DNA of 33,751 nucleotides from Armatimonadia bacterium (GCA_014730065.1 WJIW01000603.1:1-33751); one strand, 5' to 3'; counted from the stretch's first letter, positions 18,465-27,070 are shown. Program-made: numbers and translations. The notes: a model not told the origin generated them from the letters alone.

Positions 18465-19006
18465 CGCACAGACCGGCCCTTGCCTCGCCGGGTTTCCAGA
18501 AGCCAGCACCTCCGGATCTGCACCTCCTCGGGATCGGCCTCCCGGAGGGTATCCAGCAGAGCCCGGCACAGCTCCGACGGGGCATCCTCCGGCTCCACTC
18601 CCAAGGCTCGAGCCACCACGCTCATGGGCTCACCTAGCGAGACCAGCGCGAAGGCGGCGCGGTGGGGAGGGTGGATCGACAGGTCTCGGGCCCGGGCCAG
18701 GAGAGTCACCCGGGCCCGCTCCCAGTACTTCTTCACACGGCTACGCGGCATGTTCAGCTCTCGGGCGATGGACTTGATCGTACGTCCCGCCGCCCACAGG
18801 GCGATGACACGATGGGCCGATTCGGGCAGGTCGTCCCCGGGCCACCACCGCCCTGCGACGTCATCGAGACTGTCCCTGGCCAGGGCATCGTCGGCTCTCT
18901 GGAGCGCCGAGGGCGCCTGGCTGAGGGAGACCGTGCGGCGGCTGCGTGGCAGCCATCGCCTGCTCCGTTGCGCGTACTGTCGGATGGAGGGTGTCTGGCA
19001 TGACAT
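18446..19006 (-). CDS. Helix-turn-helix regulator-like protein
   Basis: HTH-like SAHRVIALWAAGRTIKSIARELNMPRSRVKKYWERAR and a second VSLGEPMSVVARALGVEP; SD AGAAGG before ATG at 19006. 3' end overlaps the convergent gene. Confidence 0.65.
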   Translation of the reverse strand: MSCQTPSIRQYAQRSRRWLPRSRRTVSLSQAPSALQRADDALARDSLDDVAGRWWPGDDLPESAHRVIALWAAGRTIKSIARELNMPRSRVKKYWERARVTLLARARDLSIHPPHRAAFALVSLGEPMSVVARALGVEPEDAPSELCRALLDTLREADPEEVQIRRCWLLETRRGKGRSVRQGSAK

Positions 19007-19007
19007 G

Positions 19008-19038
19008 GATCGCACCTTCTCTCGGAAACGGTGCGATC
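19008..19038. repeat. Perfect 9-bp inverted repeat at the HTH gene start (putative operator or RNA hairpin)
   Basis: GATCGCACC (19008-19016) / GGTGCGATC (19030-19038), 13-nt spacer; overlaps the SD region of the 19006 start. Confidence 0.6.
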
Positions 19039-19120
19039 AGCGTAGGCGGTCCCCAGGCAGCCCGCCCTGGGGACCGGCGGTGGTTTCCCGTGGACTATCC
19101 CGTGGTTTCGGCGGAGCGGC

Positions 19121-20380
19121 TCAGCGGGTGGAGTTGAGCCCGATCTGCACGTCGGCCTCGGGACAGTCGGTGGTGACGCCCCCGCCTCCGTGGAACCGAT
19201 TCCCGTAGATCAGCGCGCACTCCGTCTCACCCTCGACGAGGACATCGAGCTGGTCCTCCATCATGAATTGGCAGCCGTTGACGGTGAGCCCGCCCCGCAG
19301 GCTCCGGACGGCTGGGATGGACGCATCGACCGCGCCCCAGCCCGAGAAGTGGCACGCGGTGAACATGGTGTGCCCCGTGCCCTCCAGGATGGCCTGCTCC
19401 TGTGTCTCGGGTATGGGCCAGAAGCCGCAGGCGGTGAACTTGACCGGCCCACGGTTACTCTCGGCGATGCGTACGGTGGACATGAACTGGGAGTTGGCGA
19501 AGCTGATGCCGGAATGGGGCTGCACGGCGTCGACCAGGACCGCTGTGGGACCTATGTCCGCCCCCGACTGAGTGTAGACGCCGTTGCCGGGGCCGTGGCC
19601 GAAGTCGGCGAAGTGGAAGCCCACCTTGTACCAGATGGTGAAGCAGTTCAGGAAGTACTCCCAGTCGGTGCGGCCGATAAGGAAGGCCGTGGCGTTCTGC
19701 TGGGTCCACTCCATGGCTTCCTCGTCGGCCCGCCAGAAGGGCCAGAAGTGGACGTCCTGGACCCGGCCCACGTCGTAGCACTGGTCGATGAACAGACCCT
19801 TGTACAGGGCCTGGGCGTACAGACCTCGTATGTAGTGCCTCCCAGCCGGGAAGGTGCCGAAATCCACCGCTTGGTAAGGGTTGATGAGCAGGCAGTCCAG
19901 AATGGTGCAGTTGTCCCCGATGCCCCGCACGCACCACGGGTATGGCACCGGCGGCATGGTCTGCTCGGGATGGAACACCACGATCCCCTTCAGCACACTG
20001 TTCTCGTGAAGCGTGATGAAGGGCTCGCCGTCCTCCTCGCCCCGGCCCGCGTAGGCATGGAGCACGCTGCCCCCTTCGGCACTGCGCACGGGGGCCCGGA
20101 ACACACCCTCCAGCGTCACGTTCCGCGGCACCGACAGGTTGCCGTCGATGCGGTACGTGCCCGGCGGAACGCTGACCACTCCGCTCCCCGCCTCGGCCAC
20201 ATGCTCCATGGCCGCCTGGAAGGCTAGCGTATCGTCGCGCTCGCCATCGCCCTCAGCCCCGAAGTCGGTCACGCTCACGTGCCAGCTCTGCTCGGAAGCC
20301 GGGGTGCGGATCACCCCCCCATCGGCGACCGCCGCCGAGGCGATCACCGCCCACGCGGCCACTAGCCACAGGTGTCTCAT
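19121..20380 (-). CDS. Secreted right-handed beta-helix protein (Pectate_lyase_3-like)
   Basis: MRHLWLVAAWAVIASAAVADGG signal peptide; VTDFGAEGDGERDDTLAFQAAMEHVAEAGSGVVSVPPGTYRIDGNLSVPRNVTLEGVF. Confidence 0.85.
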   Translation of the reverse strand: MRHLWLVAAWAVIASAAVADGGVIRTPASEQSWHVSVTDFGAEGDGERDDTLAFQAAMEHVAEAGSGVVSVPPGTYRIDGNLSVPRNVTLEGVFRAPVRSAEGGSVLHAYAGRGEEDGEPFITLHENSVLKGIVVFHPEQTMPPVPYPWCVRGIGDNCTILDCLLINPYQAVDFGTFPAGRHYIRGLYAQALYKGLFIDQCYDVGRVQDVHFWPFWRADEEAMEWTQQNATAFLIGRTDWEYFLNCFTIWYKVGFHFADFGHGPGNGVYTQSGADIGPTAVLVDAVQPHSGISFANSQFMSTVRIAESNRGPVKFTACGFWPIPETQEQAILEGTGHTMFTACHFSGWGAVDASIPAVRSLRGGLTVNGCQFMMEDQLDVLVEGETECALIYGNRFHGGGGVTTDCPEADVQIGLNSTR

Positions 20381-20402
20381 ATAGGTCCGCCTTCCCGTCG
20401 CC

Positions 20403-21218
20403 CTAGCCGATCAGCTCACGCAGGTAGTCCACATCCCGGCTCGCCCGCGCCAGGACGTCGTCCACCCCGTCGGTGCCCGAGTACTGGCCGTGCAGGCTGA
20501 TGGGTCCGTCGTACCCCGCCGCCTTCAGGGCCCGGATCGTCCCCGGCCAGTCCTGAAGTCCCTCGGAGAGCTGCACCCACTCGTCGTCCCAGTGGGAGTC
20601 GCGGCCATTGGCGACGAACCGGTACCGCACGTTCTTCGCGGCGACCATCCGTAGCGACGGCCGCGCGATGTCCACGGCCATGGCGATCAGCTCACCCTCC
20701 AAGGCGAGATGGCCGGGGTCGATGTACAGCCCCACCCGGTCGGGGTCGATCCCCTCCAGGGCGAGCATGCCCCCTGTGGCGTGGGACCCGTACCGGTGGC
20801 CCGAGTGGTTGTGGAGCAAGAAACAGACCCCCGTCTCGGCGGCGATCTCCGCGAAGCCCGCCAGGTCGCTGCGCACGCGATCCAGGCCCGGCCAGAACCC
20901 CTCACCGGGATCCCACCCCCAGTACCCCAGCTTCAGGTAGGGGATCCCCACACCGGCGCACGCGGCGGCCAGGTCGCGCACCGGCTGCTGACTCGGGTCG
21001 GTCCAGCTTCCCTCCAGCGTCACCAGGGGTACGCTCAGCCCGGCATTGGCGAACACTTCCATGGCCGGCGCCAGGGTCGTCTCGAAGTCGCCGGAATTGA
21101 CGCAGTAGCCGCCCCGCACGGTCAGGTCCAGGCCATCCACGCCGATTTCCCTGGCTTTCTCCGCCGTTTCCTCGGCGGACAGCCCTTTCAGGGATTTCGT
21201 GAAGAAGATCAGGTCCAT
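20403..21218 (-). CDS. Sugar phosphate isomerase/epimerase (xylose isomerase-like TIM barrel)
   Basis: MDLIFFTKSLKGLSAEETAEKAREIGVDGLDLTVRGG...IPYLKLGYWGW...VCFLLHNHSGHRYG...DRVGLYIDPGHLALEG...GYDGPISLHGQYSG. SD GGAGG 9 nt upstream of ATG 21218. Confidence 0.87.
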   Translation of the reverse strand: MDLIFFTKSLKGLSAEETAEKAREIGVDGLDLTVRGGYCVNSGDFETTLAPAMEVFANAGLSVPLVTLEGSWTDPSQQPVRDLAAACAGVGIPYLKLGYWGWDPGEGFWPGLDRVRSDLAGFAEIAAETGVCFLLHNHSGHRYGSHATGGMLALEGIDPDRVGLYIDPGHLALEGELIAMAVDIARPSLRMVAAKNVRYRFVANGRDSHWDDEWVQLSEGLQDWPGTIRALKAAGYDGPISLHGQYSGTDGVDDVLARASRDVDYLRELIG

Positions 21219-21241
21219 TCGCGTCAACCTCCGCTCCTTCA

Positions 21242-21305
21242 GGGGGTTCTCCCCCATCGAGGCCGGGGCCTACACAGGAAGCCCGGCCACCGGGGAGAAC
21301 TCCCC
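21242..21305. repeat. Nested dyad in the divergent TIM-barrel/sulfatase intergenic region
   Basis: GTTCTCCCC (21246-21254) / GGGGAGAAC (21292-21300); inner GGCCGGG (21261-21267) / CCCGGCC (21282-21288), nearly the same centre. Each outer arm lies in its own short dyad (GGGGGTTCTCCCCC; GGGGAGAACTCCCC). Confidence 0.6.
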
Positions 21306-21327
21306 ACCAAACCTGGAGGAGGCCGCC

Positions 21328-22710
21328 ATGCCCCCGAGCCCCAACTTCCTGATCTTCATCACCGACCACACCAACGCCCAGGCCCTCAGGCCCCAGAGCC
21401 AGTGCCGCACCCCCAACCTCGACGCCCTCGCCGAGCGGGGGGCGCGCATCGAAGGCATGTACACGGTCAACGCCATCTGCTCGCCATCGAGGGCCACGCT
21501 GATGACGGGCATGCACCCATCGACCCACGGCGTCTGGGACTGCACCCATACCCAGCGGAGGGAATGGGTCGACGTGCGCGGCTACCCCTTCTGGAGCGAG
21601 CGGCTGGCGGCGGCGGGATACACGTGCGGGCACTTCGGGAAGTGGCATGTGGAGCAGTCGGGCAAGCTGGACCAATACGGCTTCCTGGAGTACGACCCGG
21701 ACGGGAGCGCCAAGCTGAAGGCACGGGCGCGCCGGCTGGAGATCACCAAGCCGGGATACCGAGACTACCTTATGGCGGGCGTGGACGACGAGCCGCCGGC
21801 GACCCACCAAGCCGTCGACAAGGGGATCGATTTCGTGCGCCGCCACGGCGGTGATGGGCCCTTCGTCTGCGTCGTCTCCACCGCCGAGCCCCACGATCCC
21901 TATGTACCGCCGGCGAGCTTCCTCGATACATACGACATCGACTCCATCGAGCTGAGCCCCACGGCCCATGAGGACGTCGCGGCCAAGCCCGAGGTGGTGC
22001 GGCGAATGGCCCAGATCTGGGAGGGGCTGACCGATGCCGATTGGCGCCTGGCTCGGGCCTGCTACTTCGCCACCGTGAGCTTCCTGGATGCCGAGGTGGG
22101 ACGGGCCGTGGATGCGCTGGAGGAGGCCGGAGTCGCCGAGGATACTGTCGTGCTGTTCCTCTCCGACCACGGCGACATGCTCGGGGCCCACGGCCTGGCC
22201 ACAAAGGGCATCGGCACGCCGTACGAGGAGGTCTACAACATCCCCCTGGTCGCGTGCGGGCCGGGCATCGCGGCCCAGGGCAGCCTGCCCCACCGAACCA
22301 GTATGGTGGACCTAGCGCCGACCCTATGCGACCTGGCGGGGGCCCAGCCCCTGGCGGGCGGTCAGGGCCGGTCCCTACGCCCTGTCCTCGATGGCACCGC
22401 GGACCCGGCCGAATGGACCTCAGCCTATGCCGAGTTCTACGGCCAGCGGTTCGTCTACACCCAGCGCATCGTCTGGGAGGGCCCCTGGAAGTACGTGTTC
22501 TCGCCGGGCGGCGCCGACGAGCTGTACAACCTGGACGAGGACCCCGAGGAGAGACACAACCTGGCAGGAGACGCCGCCAGCCGAGAGCGGCTGGAGGCCA
22601 TGGCGACGGCCATGTGGCGCAAGGTCAAGGAGATCGGCGACGAGTCGCTGCTCCACTCCCATTACGCCACGCTTCGCACGGCGCCGGTGGGGCCGCTGGT
22701 TGCCGACTGA
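21328..22710 (+). CDS. Sulfatase (S1 family, Cys-type formylglycine motif)
   Basis: MPPSPNFLIFITDHTNAQALRPQSQCRTPNLDALAERGARIEGMYTVNAICSPSRATLMTGMHPSTHG; CxPxR = CSPSR; VVLFLSDHGDMLGAHGLATKG; SD GGAGGAGG before ATG 21328. Confidence 0.92.
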   Translation: MPPSPNFLIFITDHTNAQALRPQSQCRTPNLDALAERGARIEGMYTVNAICSPSRATLMTGMHPSTHGVWDCTHTQRREWVDVRGYPFWSERLAAAGYTCGHFGKWHVEQSGKLDQYGFLEYDPDGSAKLKARARRLEITKPGYRDYLMAGVDDEPPATHQAVDKGIDFVRRHGGDGPFVCVVSTAEPHDPYVPPASFLDTYDIDSIELSPTAHEDVAAKPEVVRRMAQIWEGLTDADWRLARACYFATVSFLDAEVGRAVDALEEAGVAEDTVVLFLSDHGDMLGAHGLATKGIGTPYEEVYNIPLVACGPGIAAQGSLPHRTSMVDLAPTLCDLAGAQPLAGGQGRSLRPVLDGTADPAEWTSAYAEFYGQRFVYTQRIVWEGPWKYVFSPGGADELYNLDEDPEERHNLAGDAASRERLEAMATAMWRKVKEIGDESLLHSHYATLRTAPVGPLVAD

Positions 22711-22795
22711 CTATGCGGATCGGCGCCTCCGGGTCGCGGATGTCCGTACCTTGTCCCTCTCCCATCGCGCGCCCGCGGGTGCCACGAGAAGGGCA

Positions 22796-24841
22796 CTAGC
22801 TGTCGCCTTCAGCCCGCCGCCCCACAGCCCCCTCACTCGCCGGGTACGCGTTCCCCGAAGCCGGTGGCGCGGGACTGGGCCGGACCTCGGTCCATCGGAA
22901 AGTGGCATAGTCGTCCGAGGCCGACGTCGCGGGGATCACCCATGTATCGGGCAGTGCCATCGATGGGGTCAGCCCACCGGTCTCATAGTTGGCGGTCCAG
23001 CTATCGGTCGAGGTGCCGTCGTGGTCGGTACGGGTGAGGGTGCCGTCCACATCCAGGGTCAGCCGTCGCCGGACGGTGCTGGCGTCCAGGTCGATCTCGT
23101 AGGCGTGGATGAAGTCACCCCCATCGGAGTCGTCATCCTTGAAGCCCGAGGCCGCGAGGGAGTAGTGGACTGGCCGCCCCATGCCGTCGGTGGTATCCCA
23201 CTCGCCCGAGATGTTCCAGCTCATCTCCCAGTCGTCGATATGCAGCAAGCAGAAGCCGCTGGGCGTCGGCATTGTGACGGGCTCCTCGCCAAGCTCGGGC
23301 CGGATGACCTGCACCAGGGCGCGGCCGGCGAAGTTCGCTTGGACGTAACCTTCGTAGCGCCCGGCTCGCTCCACGTCCAGGTCCACGCTCCCCGTGAAGC
23401 GGGTCAGCCGGAGCGGGATGCTGGGCAGGTTGTTGACCTGCACGATCACATCACCCGTCAGCTCATCGGCGCCGGCGGGGAGCTCGGCCCGGACGTAGTA
23501 GGGCAGCCAGTCCAGGATGGTGAGGTCGGTGTCACCGATGTACACCCGTCCCCTGGATGGGCCGAAGTACCCGTTGAGGAAGACCTCGGACCGGCCGTGC
23601 TCGTTGTTCGCATGGTAGACGCCTCCGCTCACCACGGGCCGGGCGCCGGTCCTCTCGTCGGCGGACGGATTGCGGTAGGAGACCATCTCGGCTGAGGTGC
23701 CGTCATCCCACGTGAAGCGAGTGAAGCCCCGCCCCTCCATGTACTCGTAGACCTCGTCGGCGGTGTAGGCACGGGTCGGCGGCGAGAGGGGCTCCACCAG
23801 ATTGCCGCCACAGAGCCGGTCCAAGAAGTAGAGACCCCACGCATTGCCCTGGTCCCTGGGTGCGATGCCGCGCCATCCGTAGACGACCTCGGCTCCCAGA
23901 TCCGTCAGGGTGGCCGCCATGTCGGTGTAGTAGGTCAGCCCGTTACAGGTCATGAGGTAGACGATGGCGTGGGACGGCAGGGCGTCGATGTAGTGCTCGA
24001 AGAAGCGCGAGGTGACGGCGAGGGCCTGGACGTTGGAGTCGGATGTGTTGAACACCGCCAGCCGGCCCGCGAAGATGTCATCATCGAAGGCCTCGTCCCA
24101 CACGTGGCGGATATCCCACGTGTAGTCGGTCTGCATCCCGAAGAGGTGGGTGACCTCGCCGTCGTGGTGGATCCAGTCGCCCCAGCCGCCGTGGCCCGCG
24201 TAGTAGATGATCCCGTAGTTCTGCCAGCTCCGGAACCACTCGCGCTCACAACCGGGCACGTTGGTAGGCACCTGGTACCCCGCGGTCTCACAGCACTCCA
24301 GGACACGGCCGCAGAGCTGCCGCAAGGTGGCGCGGCCCTCGGGCACGCTGTGGCTGGTCGACGCCGTGGCCCGCGGCGTCTCCTGGGAGGGGAACCACCG
24401 GGCGCCCGCGCCACCCCTGCGCTCGTGGGCTCCGGCGCGAGCCACCAAGGCTTCCACGTCCACCTCGTCACCGGGCGGATGGGCCGGGTGCAGGATGTGC
24501 ATCACCCCGCCCTCGTACACCACCGACGCGTCTCCGGTGAAGCCGTCGATGCTGGCACGACGCACATCGGGCCGGGCCTGGGCGTACACCAGGAACTCGG
24601 CAGCGCCGTCCGGCCAGCCCGAGGCGGCCACGATCTCCCGGAACCGGGCCGCCACCTCCTGAGAGGCCTGGGCCGCGGGCGACGCTGTTGGCGTGCCCGT
24701 CAGGTCATCCCCGGGGGGGCCGTCCGATCCGTCGTCATCGCCAGTGCCGGGGTCGGGAGCCACGGCTCCACCGCAGCCCCAAGCCACCAACACGGAGACA
24801 AGGAGTAGAGCGCCGATCAGTACCCACCTGCTCGCAGCCAC
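22796..24841 (-). CDS. Predicted lipoprotein, caspase-clan-like (CHAT/C25-like) cysteine protease with IPT/TIG-like domain (paralog B)
   Basis: From GTG 24841: MAASRWVLIGALLLVSVLVAWGCGG (lipobox-like) after SD-like AGGGGGTGA; WFRSWQNYGIIYYAGHGGWGDW (His codon 24191-24193) and HAIVYLMTCNGLTYYTDMAATLTDLGAEVVYGWRG (Cys codon 23945-23947); GRVYIGDTDLTILDWLPYYVRAELPAGADELTGDVIVQVNN resembles IPT/TIG. Alternative start ATG 24967 (SD AGGAG); the track uses 25066. Confidence 0.75.
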   Translation of the reverse strand: MAASRWVLIGALLLVSVLVAWGCGGAVAPDPGTGDDDGSDGPPGDDLTGTPTASPAAQASQEVAARFREIVAASGWPDGAAEFLVYAQARPDVRRASIDGFTGDASVVYEGGVMHILHPAHPPGDEVDVEALVARAGAHERRGGAGARWFPSQETPRATASTSHSVPEGRATLRQLCGRVLECCETAGYQVPTNVPGCEREWFRSWQNYGIIYYAGHGGWGDWIHHDGEVTHLFGMQTDYTWDIRHVWDEAFDDDIFAGRLAVFNTSDSNVQALAVTSRFFEHYIDALPSHAIVYLMTCNGLTYYTDMAATLTDLGAEVVYGWRGIAPRDQGNAWGLYFLDRLCGGNLVEPLSPPTRAYTADEVYEYMEGRGFTRFTWDDGTSAEMVSYRNPSADERTGARPVVSGGVYHANNEHGRSEVFLNGYFGPSRGRVYIGDTDLTILDWLPYYVRAELPAGADELTGDVIVQVNNLPSIPLRLTRFTGSVDLDVERAGRYEGYVQANFAGRALVQVIRPELGEEPVTMPTPSGFCLLHIDDWEMSWNISGEWDTTDGMGRPVHYSLAASGFKDDDSDGGDFIHAYEIDLDASTVRRRLTLDVDGTLTRTDHDGTSTDSWTANYETGGLTPSMALPDTWVIPATSASDDYATFRWTEVRPSPAPPASGNAYPASEGAVGRRAEGDS

Positions 24842-24986
24842 CGCAGTCACCCCCTGCCGGCTCGGAAGGAGACAGCCAGCCGGCGCGGTCGAGGCGGCCC
24901 CCTGGAGCGGCCGCCGGGGAGGCGTTCCGTCGCCAGACACTCGCGAGGGGGTTTCGCTCGCCGCCATGGACTCTCCTGGCTCCCGA

Positions 24987-25015
24987 GGTGTTTCCCCGCC
25001 CTTGGGGAAGCTACC
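24987..25015. promoter_or_regulatory. Strong hairpin in the divergent region between the caspase-like paralogs
   Basis: GGTG(T)TTCCCC-GCCCTT-GGGGAA(G)C[T]ACC: 6-bp core extended by a T:G pair and four further pairs across one bulge; 5' leader position for the + gene. Confidence 0.4.
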
Positions 25016-25042
25016 GGCAAAGGGGACGATAGGAGGGGCACC

Positions 25043-27070
25043 ATGCGCACGGCCGGACTGCCGCACCTGCTTCCGCTCCTAGCCATCGCCACACTCCTGG
25101 CGACGTTGCTGCCCATGGGCTGCGCCGGGGGCGCGCCCGCCCCGACCAATGGGGACGATCCTCCAGTAGGTGACTCCGACATCCAGAACGCCATCACCAC
25201 AGGCGACGCCCTCGGCGCTCTCTACCAGGCCCAGTGCGCCGCGGGCACGTGGGACTCCAATGCCTTCGCCGCTCAGGTCGGCGCCATGGCGGGCATCGGC
25301 TCGGCGACGGCCAATGCCACCTCGGGCGACGTGACAGTCGTTTACGACTCGGGGATCATGCACCTGTTCCATGCGCCCCACGACGAGGGCCCGACGGACG
25401 ACCTGCCGCCCGTGGAGGCAGCCTCGTCGAGCGAGGCCGCTCCGCGGGCCATCCCCTTCCAAGCGACCCACCAAGCCACCGTGGGCTTCAGCCTGGACAG
25501 CACCGACCAGCACTTCGGTCGGGTGCGGTCAGCCTGTGCCTCCATCCTCCGAAGCGCCCGGACCGCCGGATACCAGACCCCGCGAGCCAGCTTCACCGCC
25601 GATGTGGACTGGTTCCGGTCGTGGAGTGATTACTCGCTCATCTTCGTGGAGGGACACGGCGGTTACGGCGAGTACATCGATGCTGCCGGCGACCGCCAGC
25701 GGCTGTTCTGTATCGAGACGACCCAGAGCTACCGGTCCATCGCCGCCGTGCCCAGCGCATACTCAGCCGACCTGGCCAATGGACGCCTGATCTTCATGCA
25801 CGCGCCGGGCCAGCCTCAAGGCGTGCTGGCCGTTACCCGGGAGTTCCTCTCCCATCACGTCCGGCGGTTGCCGCCCGATAGCGTGGTGTTCATCAATAGC
25901 TGCTACTCCGCCGACACCGACGACAACATTTGCAGCACCGTCCGGAGCATGGGCGCCCAGCTCGTGCTTGGCTGGAATGGCCCCGGCCCCCTGGCCCACG
26001 CCGCCGACTGGGCCGCCTACTTCTTCGACCGGTTCCTGGGCGGCAACGACAAGGAGCCCCAGGATCCACCCACCCGCCCCTTCCCTGCCGATGAGGTCTA
26101 CGCCCACATGCAGACCCTCGGCCGCACGCAGCATATCTTCCCCGACACCGGGCTGGTCGGCACCCTCACCGCCTCGCCGCACTTCGGCTCCGAGGAGATC
26201 CTCTCCCGCCCCATCCTGCACTCCGGTGTCGTCATCCCGCCTAGGTCCCGAACGACGGGGTACGCCCGCATGATTCTGGGAGGTAAGTTCGGCAGCGACC
26301 GGGGCGAGGTCTACGTCGGTAACACCCTGATGCGGCTGATCTCCTGGTCCGCGACAAGCATCGAGGTGGAGCTGCCCGACGATGGCGCCGGCTCTACCGG
26401 CGACGTGACGGTCCGCGTACAGGACCTCCAGAGCAACCCCATGCAGCTCACACGCTTCGAGGGCGACCTGGTCATCGACGTGACCAATCCGGGACAGTAC
26501 TCGGGCACCGTCGACCTGGACCTGAACGGTAGGGGCCTGGTACACGTAAGGCGCGAGGAGGTGGACGCCGAGCCGGTCTCGGCCTTGCCCACACCCCGTA
26601 CATACTGGGTCCTCCAGGAGGACGGGCAGCTCAGGTGGGACATCTCCGGCTCCTGGACCGACGGCGAAGGCGGCGTGTACGGCCTCGATGCCAACGGAAG
26701 CGTCCGGACTCCAACCACGAGCACCGATCCGGGTGGCGTCATGTGGGCCATGGACTTCGATCCGGTGAACGAGCAGTACCGCATGAACTTCCTCATCACC
26801 GTGACGGGCACGTACTCCTACTCGGTGCCCGGCGTCGGCTCGGGCACCCGCGAGCACGCTCTGGGCTTCACGACCCCCGGCTACACCGAGCCCGAGGACC
26901 TGCAGGACGGTCTGGTGGTGCCCACGGGCACGTACTCGACCACTAGTGCCGATGGCACGAGCTACACCATGACATGGAACACCCTCTACCCCACTCCGTC
27001 GGGCAGCGGTTGGGACGCCTACCCCGCGTCGGCTAGGCTTGGTCCAGAACGCGCCGCACCTGCTCGGTGA
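25043..27070 (+). CDS. Predicted lipoprotein, caspase-clan-like (CHAT/C25-like) cysteine protease with IPT/TIG-like domain (paralog A)
   Basis: MRTAGLPHLLPLLAIATLLATLLPMGCAGG lipobox; WFRSWSDYSLIFVEGHGGYGEY (His205, 25655-25657), SVVFINSCYSADTDDNICSTVRSMGAQLVLGWNG (Cys287, 25901-25903); GEVYVGNTLMRLISWSATSIEVELPDDGAGSTGDVTVRVQD resembles IPT/TIG. SD AGGAGGGG. Confidence 0.8.
   Translation: MRTAGLPHLLPLLAIATLLATLLPMGCAGGAPAPTNGDDPPVGDSDIQNAITTGDALGALYQAQCAAGTWDSNAFAAQVGAMAGIGSATANATSGDVTVVYDSGIMHLFHAPHDEGPTDDLPPVEAASSSEAAPRAIPFQATHQATVGFSLDSTDQHFGRVRSACASILRSARTAGYQTPRASFTADVDWFRSWSDYSLIFVEGHGGYGEYIDAAGDRQRLFCIETTQSYRSIAAVPSAYSADLANGRLIFMHAPGQPQGVLAVTREFLSHHVRRLPPDSVVFINSCYSADTDDNICSTVRSMGAQLVLGWNGPGPLAHAADWAAYFFDRFLGGNDKEPQDPPTRPFPADEVYAHMQTLGRTQHIFPDTGLVGTLTASPHFGSEEILSRPILHSGVVIPPRSRTTGYARMILGGKFGSDRGEVYVGNTLMRLISWSATSIEVELPDDGAGSTGDVTVRVQDLQSNPMQLTRFEGDLVIDVTNPGQYSGTVDLDLNGRGLVHVRREEVDAEPVSALPTPRTYWVLQEDGQLRWDISGSWTDGEGGVYGLDANGSVRTPTTSTDPGGVMWAMDFDPVNEQYRMNFLITVTGTYSYSVPGVGSGTREHALGFTTPGYTEPEDLQDGLVVPTGTYSTTSADGTSYTMTWNTLYPTPSGSGWDAYPASARLGPERAAPAR

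Noticed and set aside
16683-18569. 628-aa - ORF
   Set aside because: Fully antisense to the propeller-cyclophilin gene, which has a signal peptide and recognisable domains.
20902-22293. 463-aa - ORF
   Set aside because: Antisense to the sulfatase and overlapping the TIM barrel out of frame; no domain features.
22391-23695. 434-aa + ORF
   Set aside because: Runs out of frame through the sulfatase end and antisense to caspase-like paralog B; no coding features.
24968-25042. Possible c-di-GMP or other known riboswitch (GGCAAAGGGGACG resembles part of a GEMM core)
   Set aside because: The rest of the GEMM-I consensus is not present in order; kept only as an unclassified hairpin.
25763-26857. 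364-aa - ORF
   Set aside because: Antisense to caspase-like paralog A, whose frame is validated by the paralog comparison.
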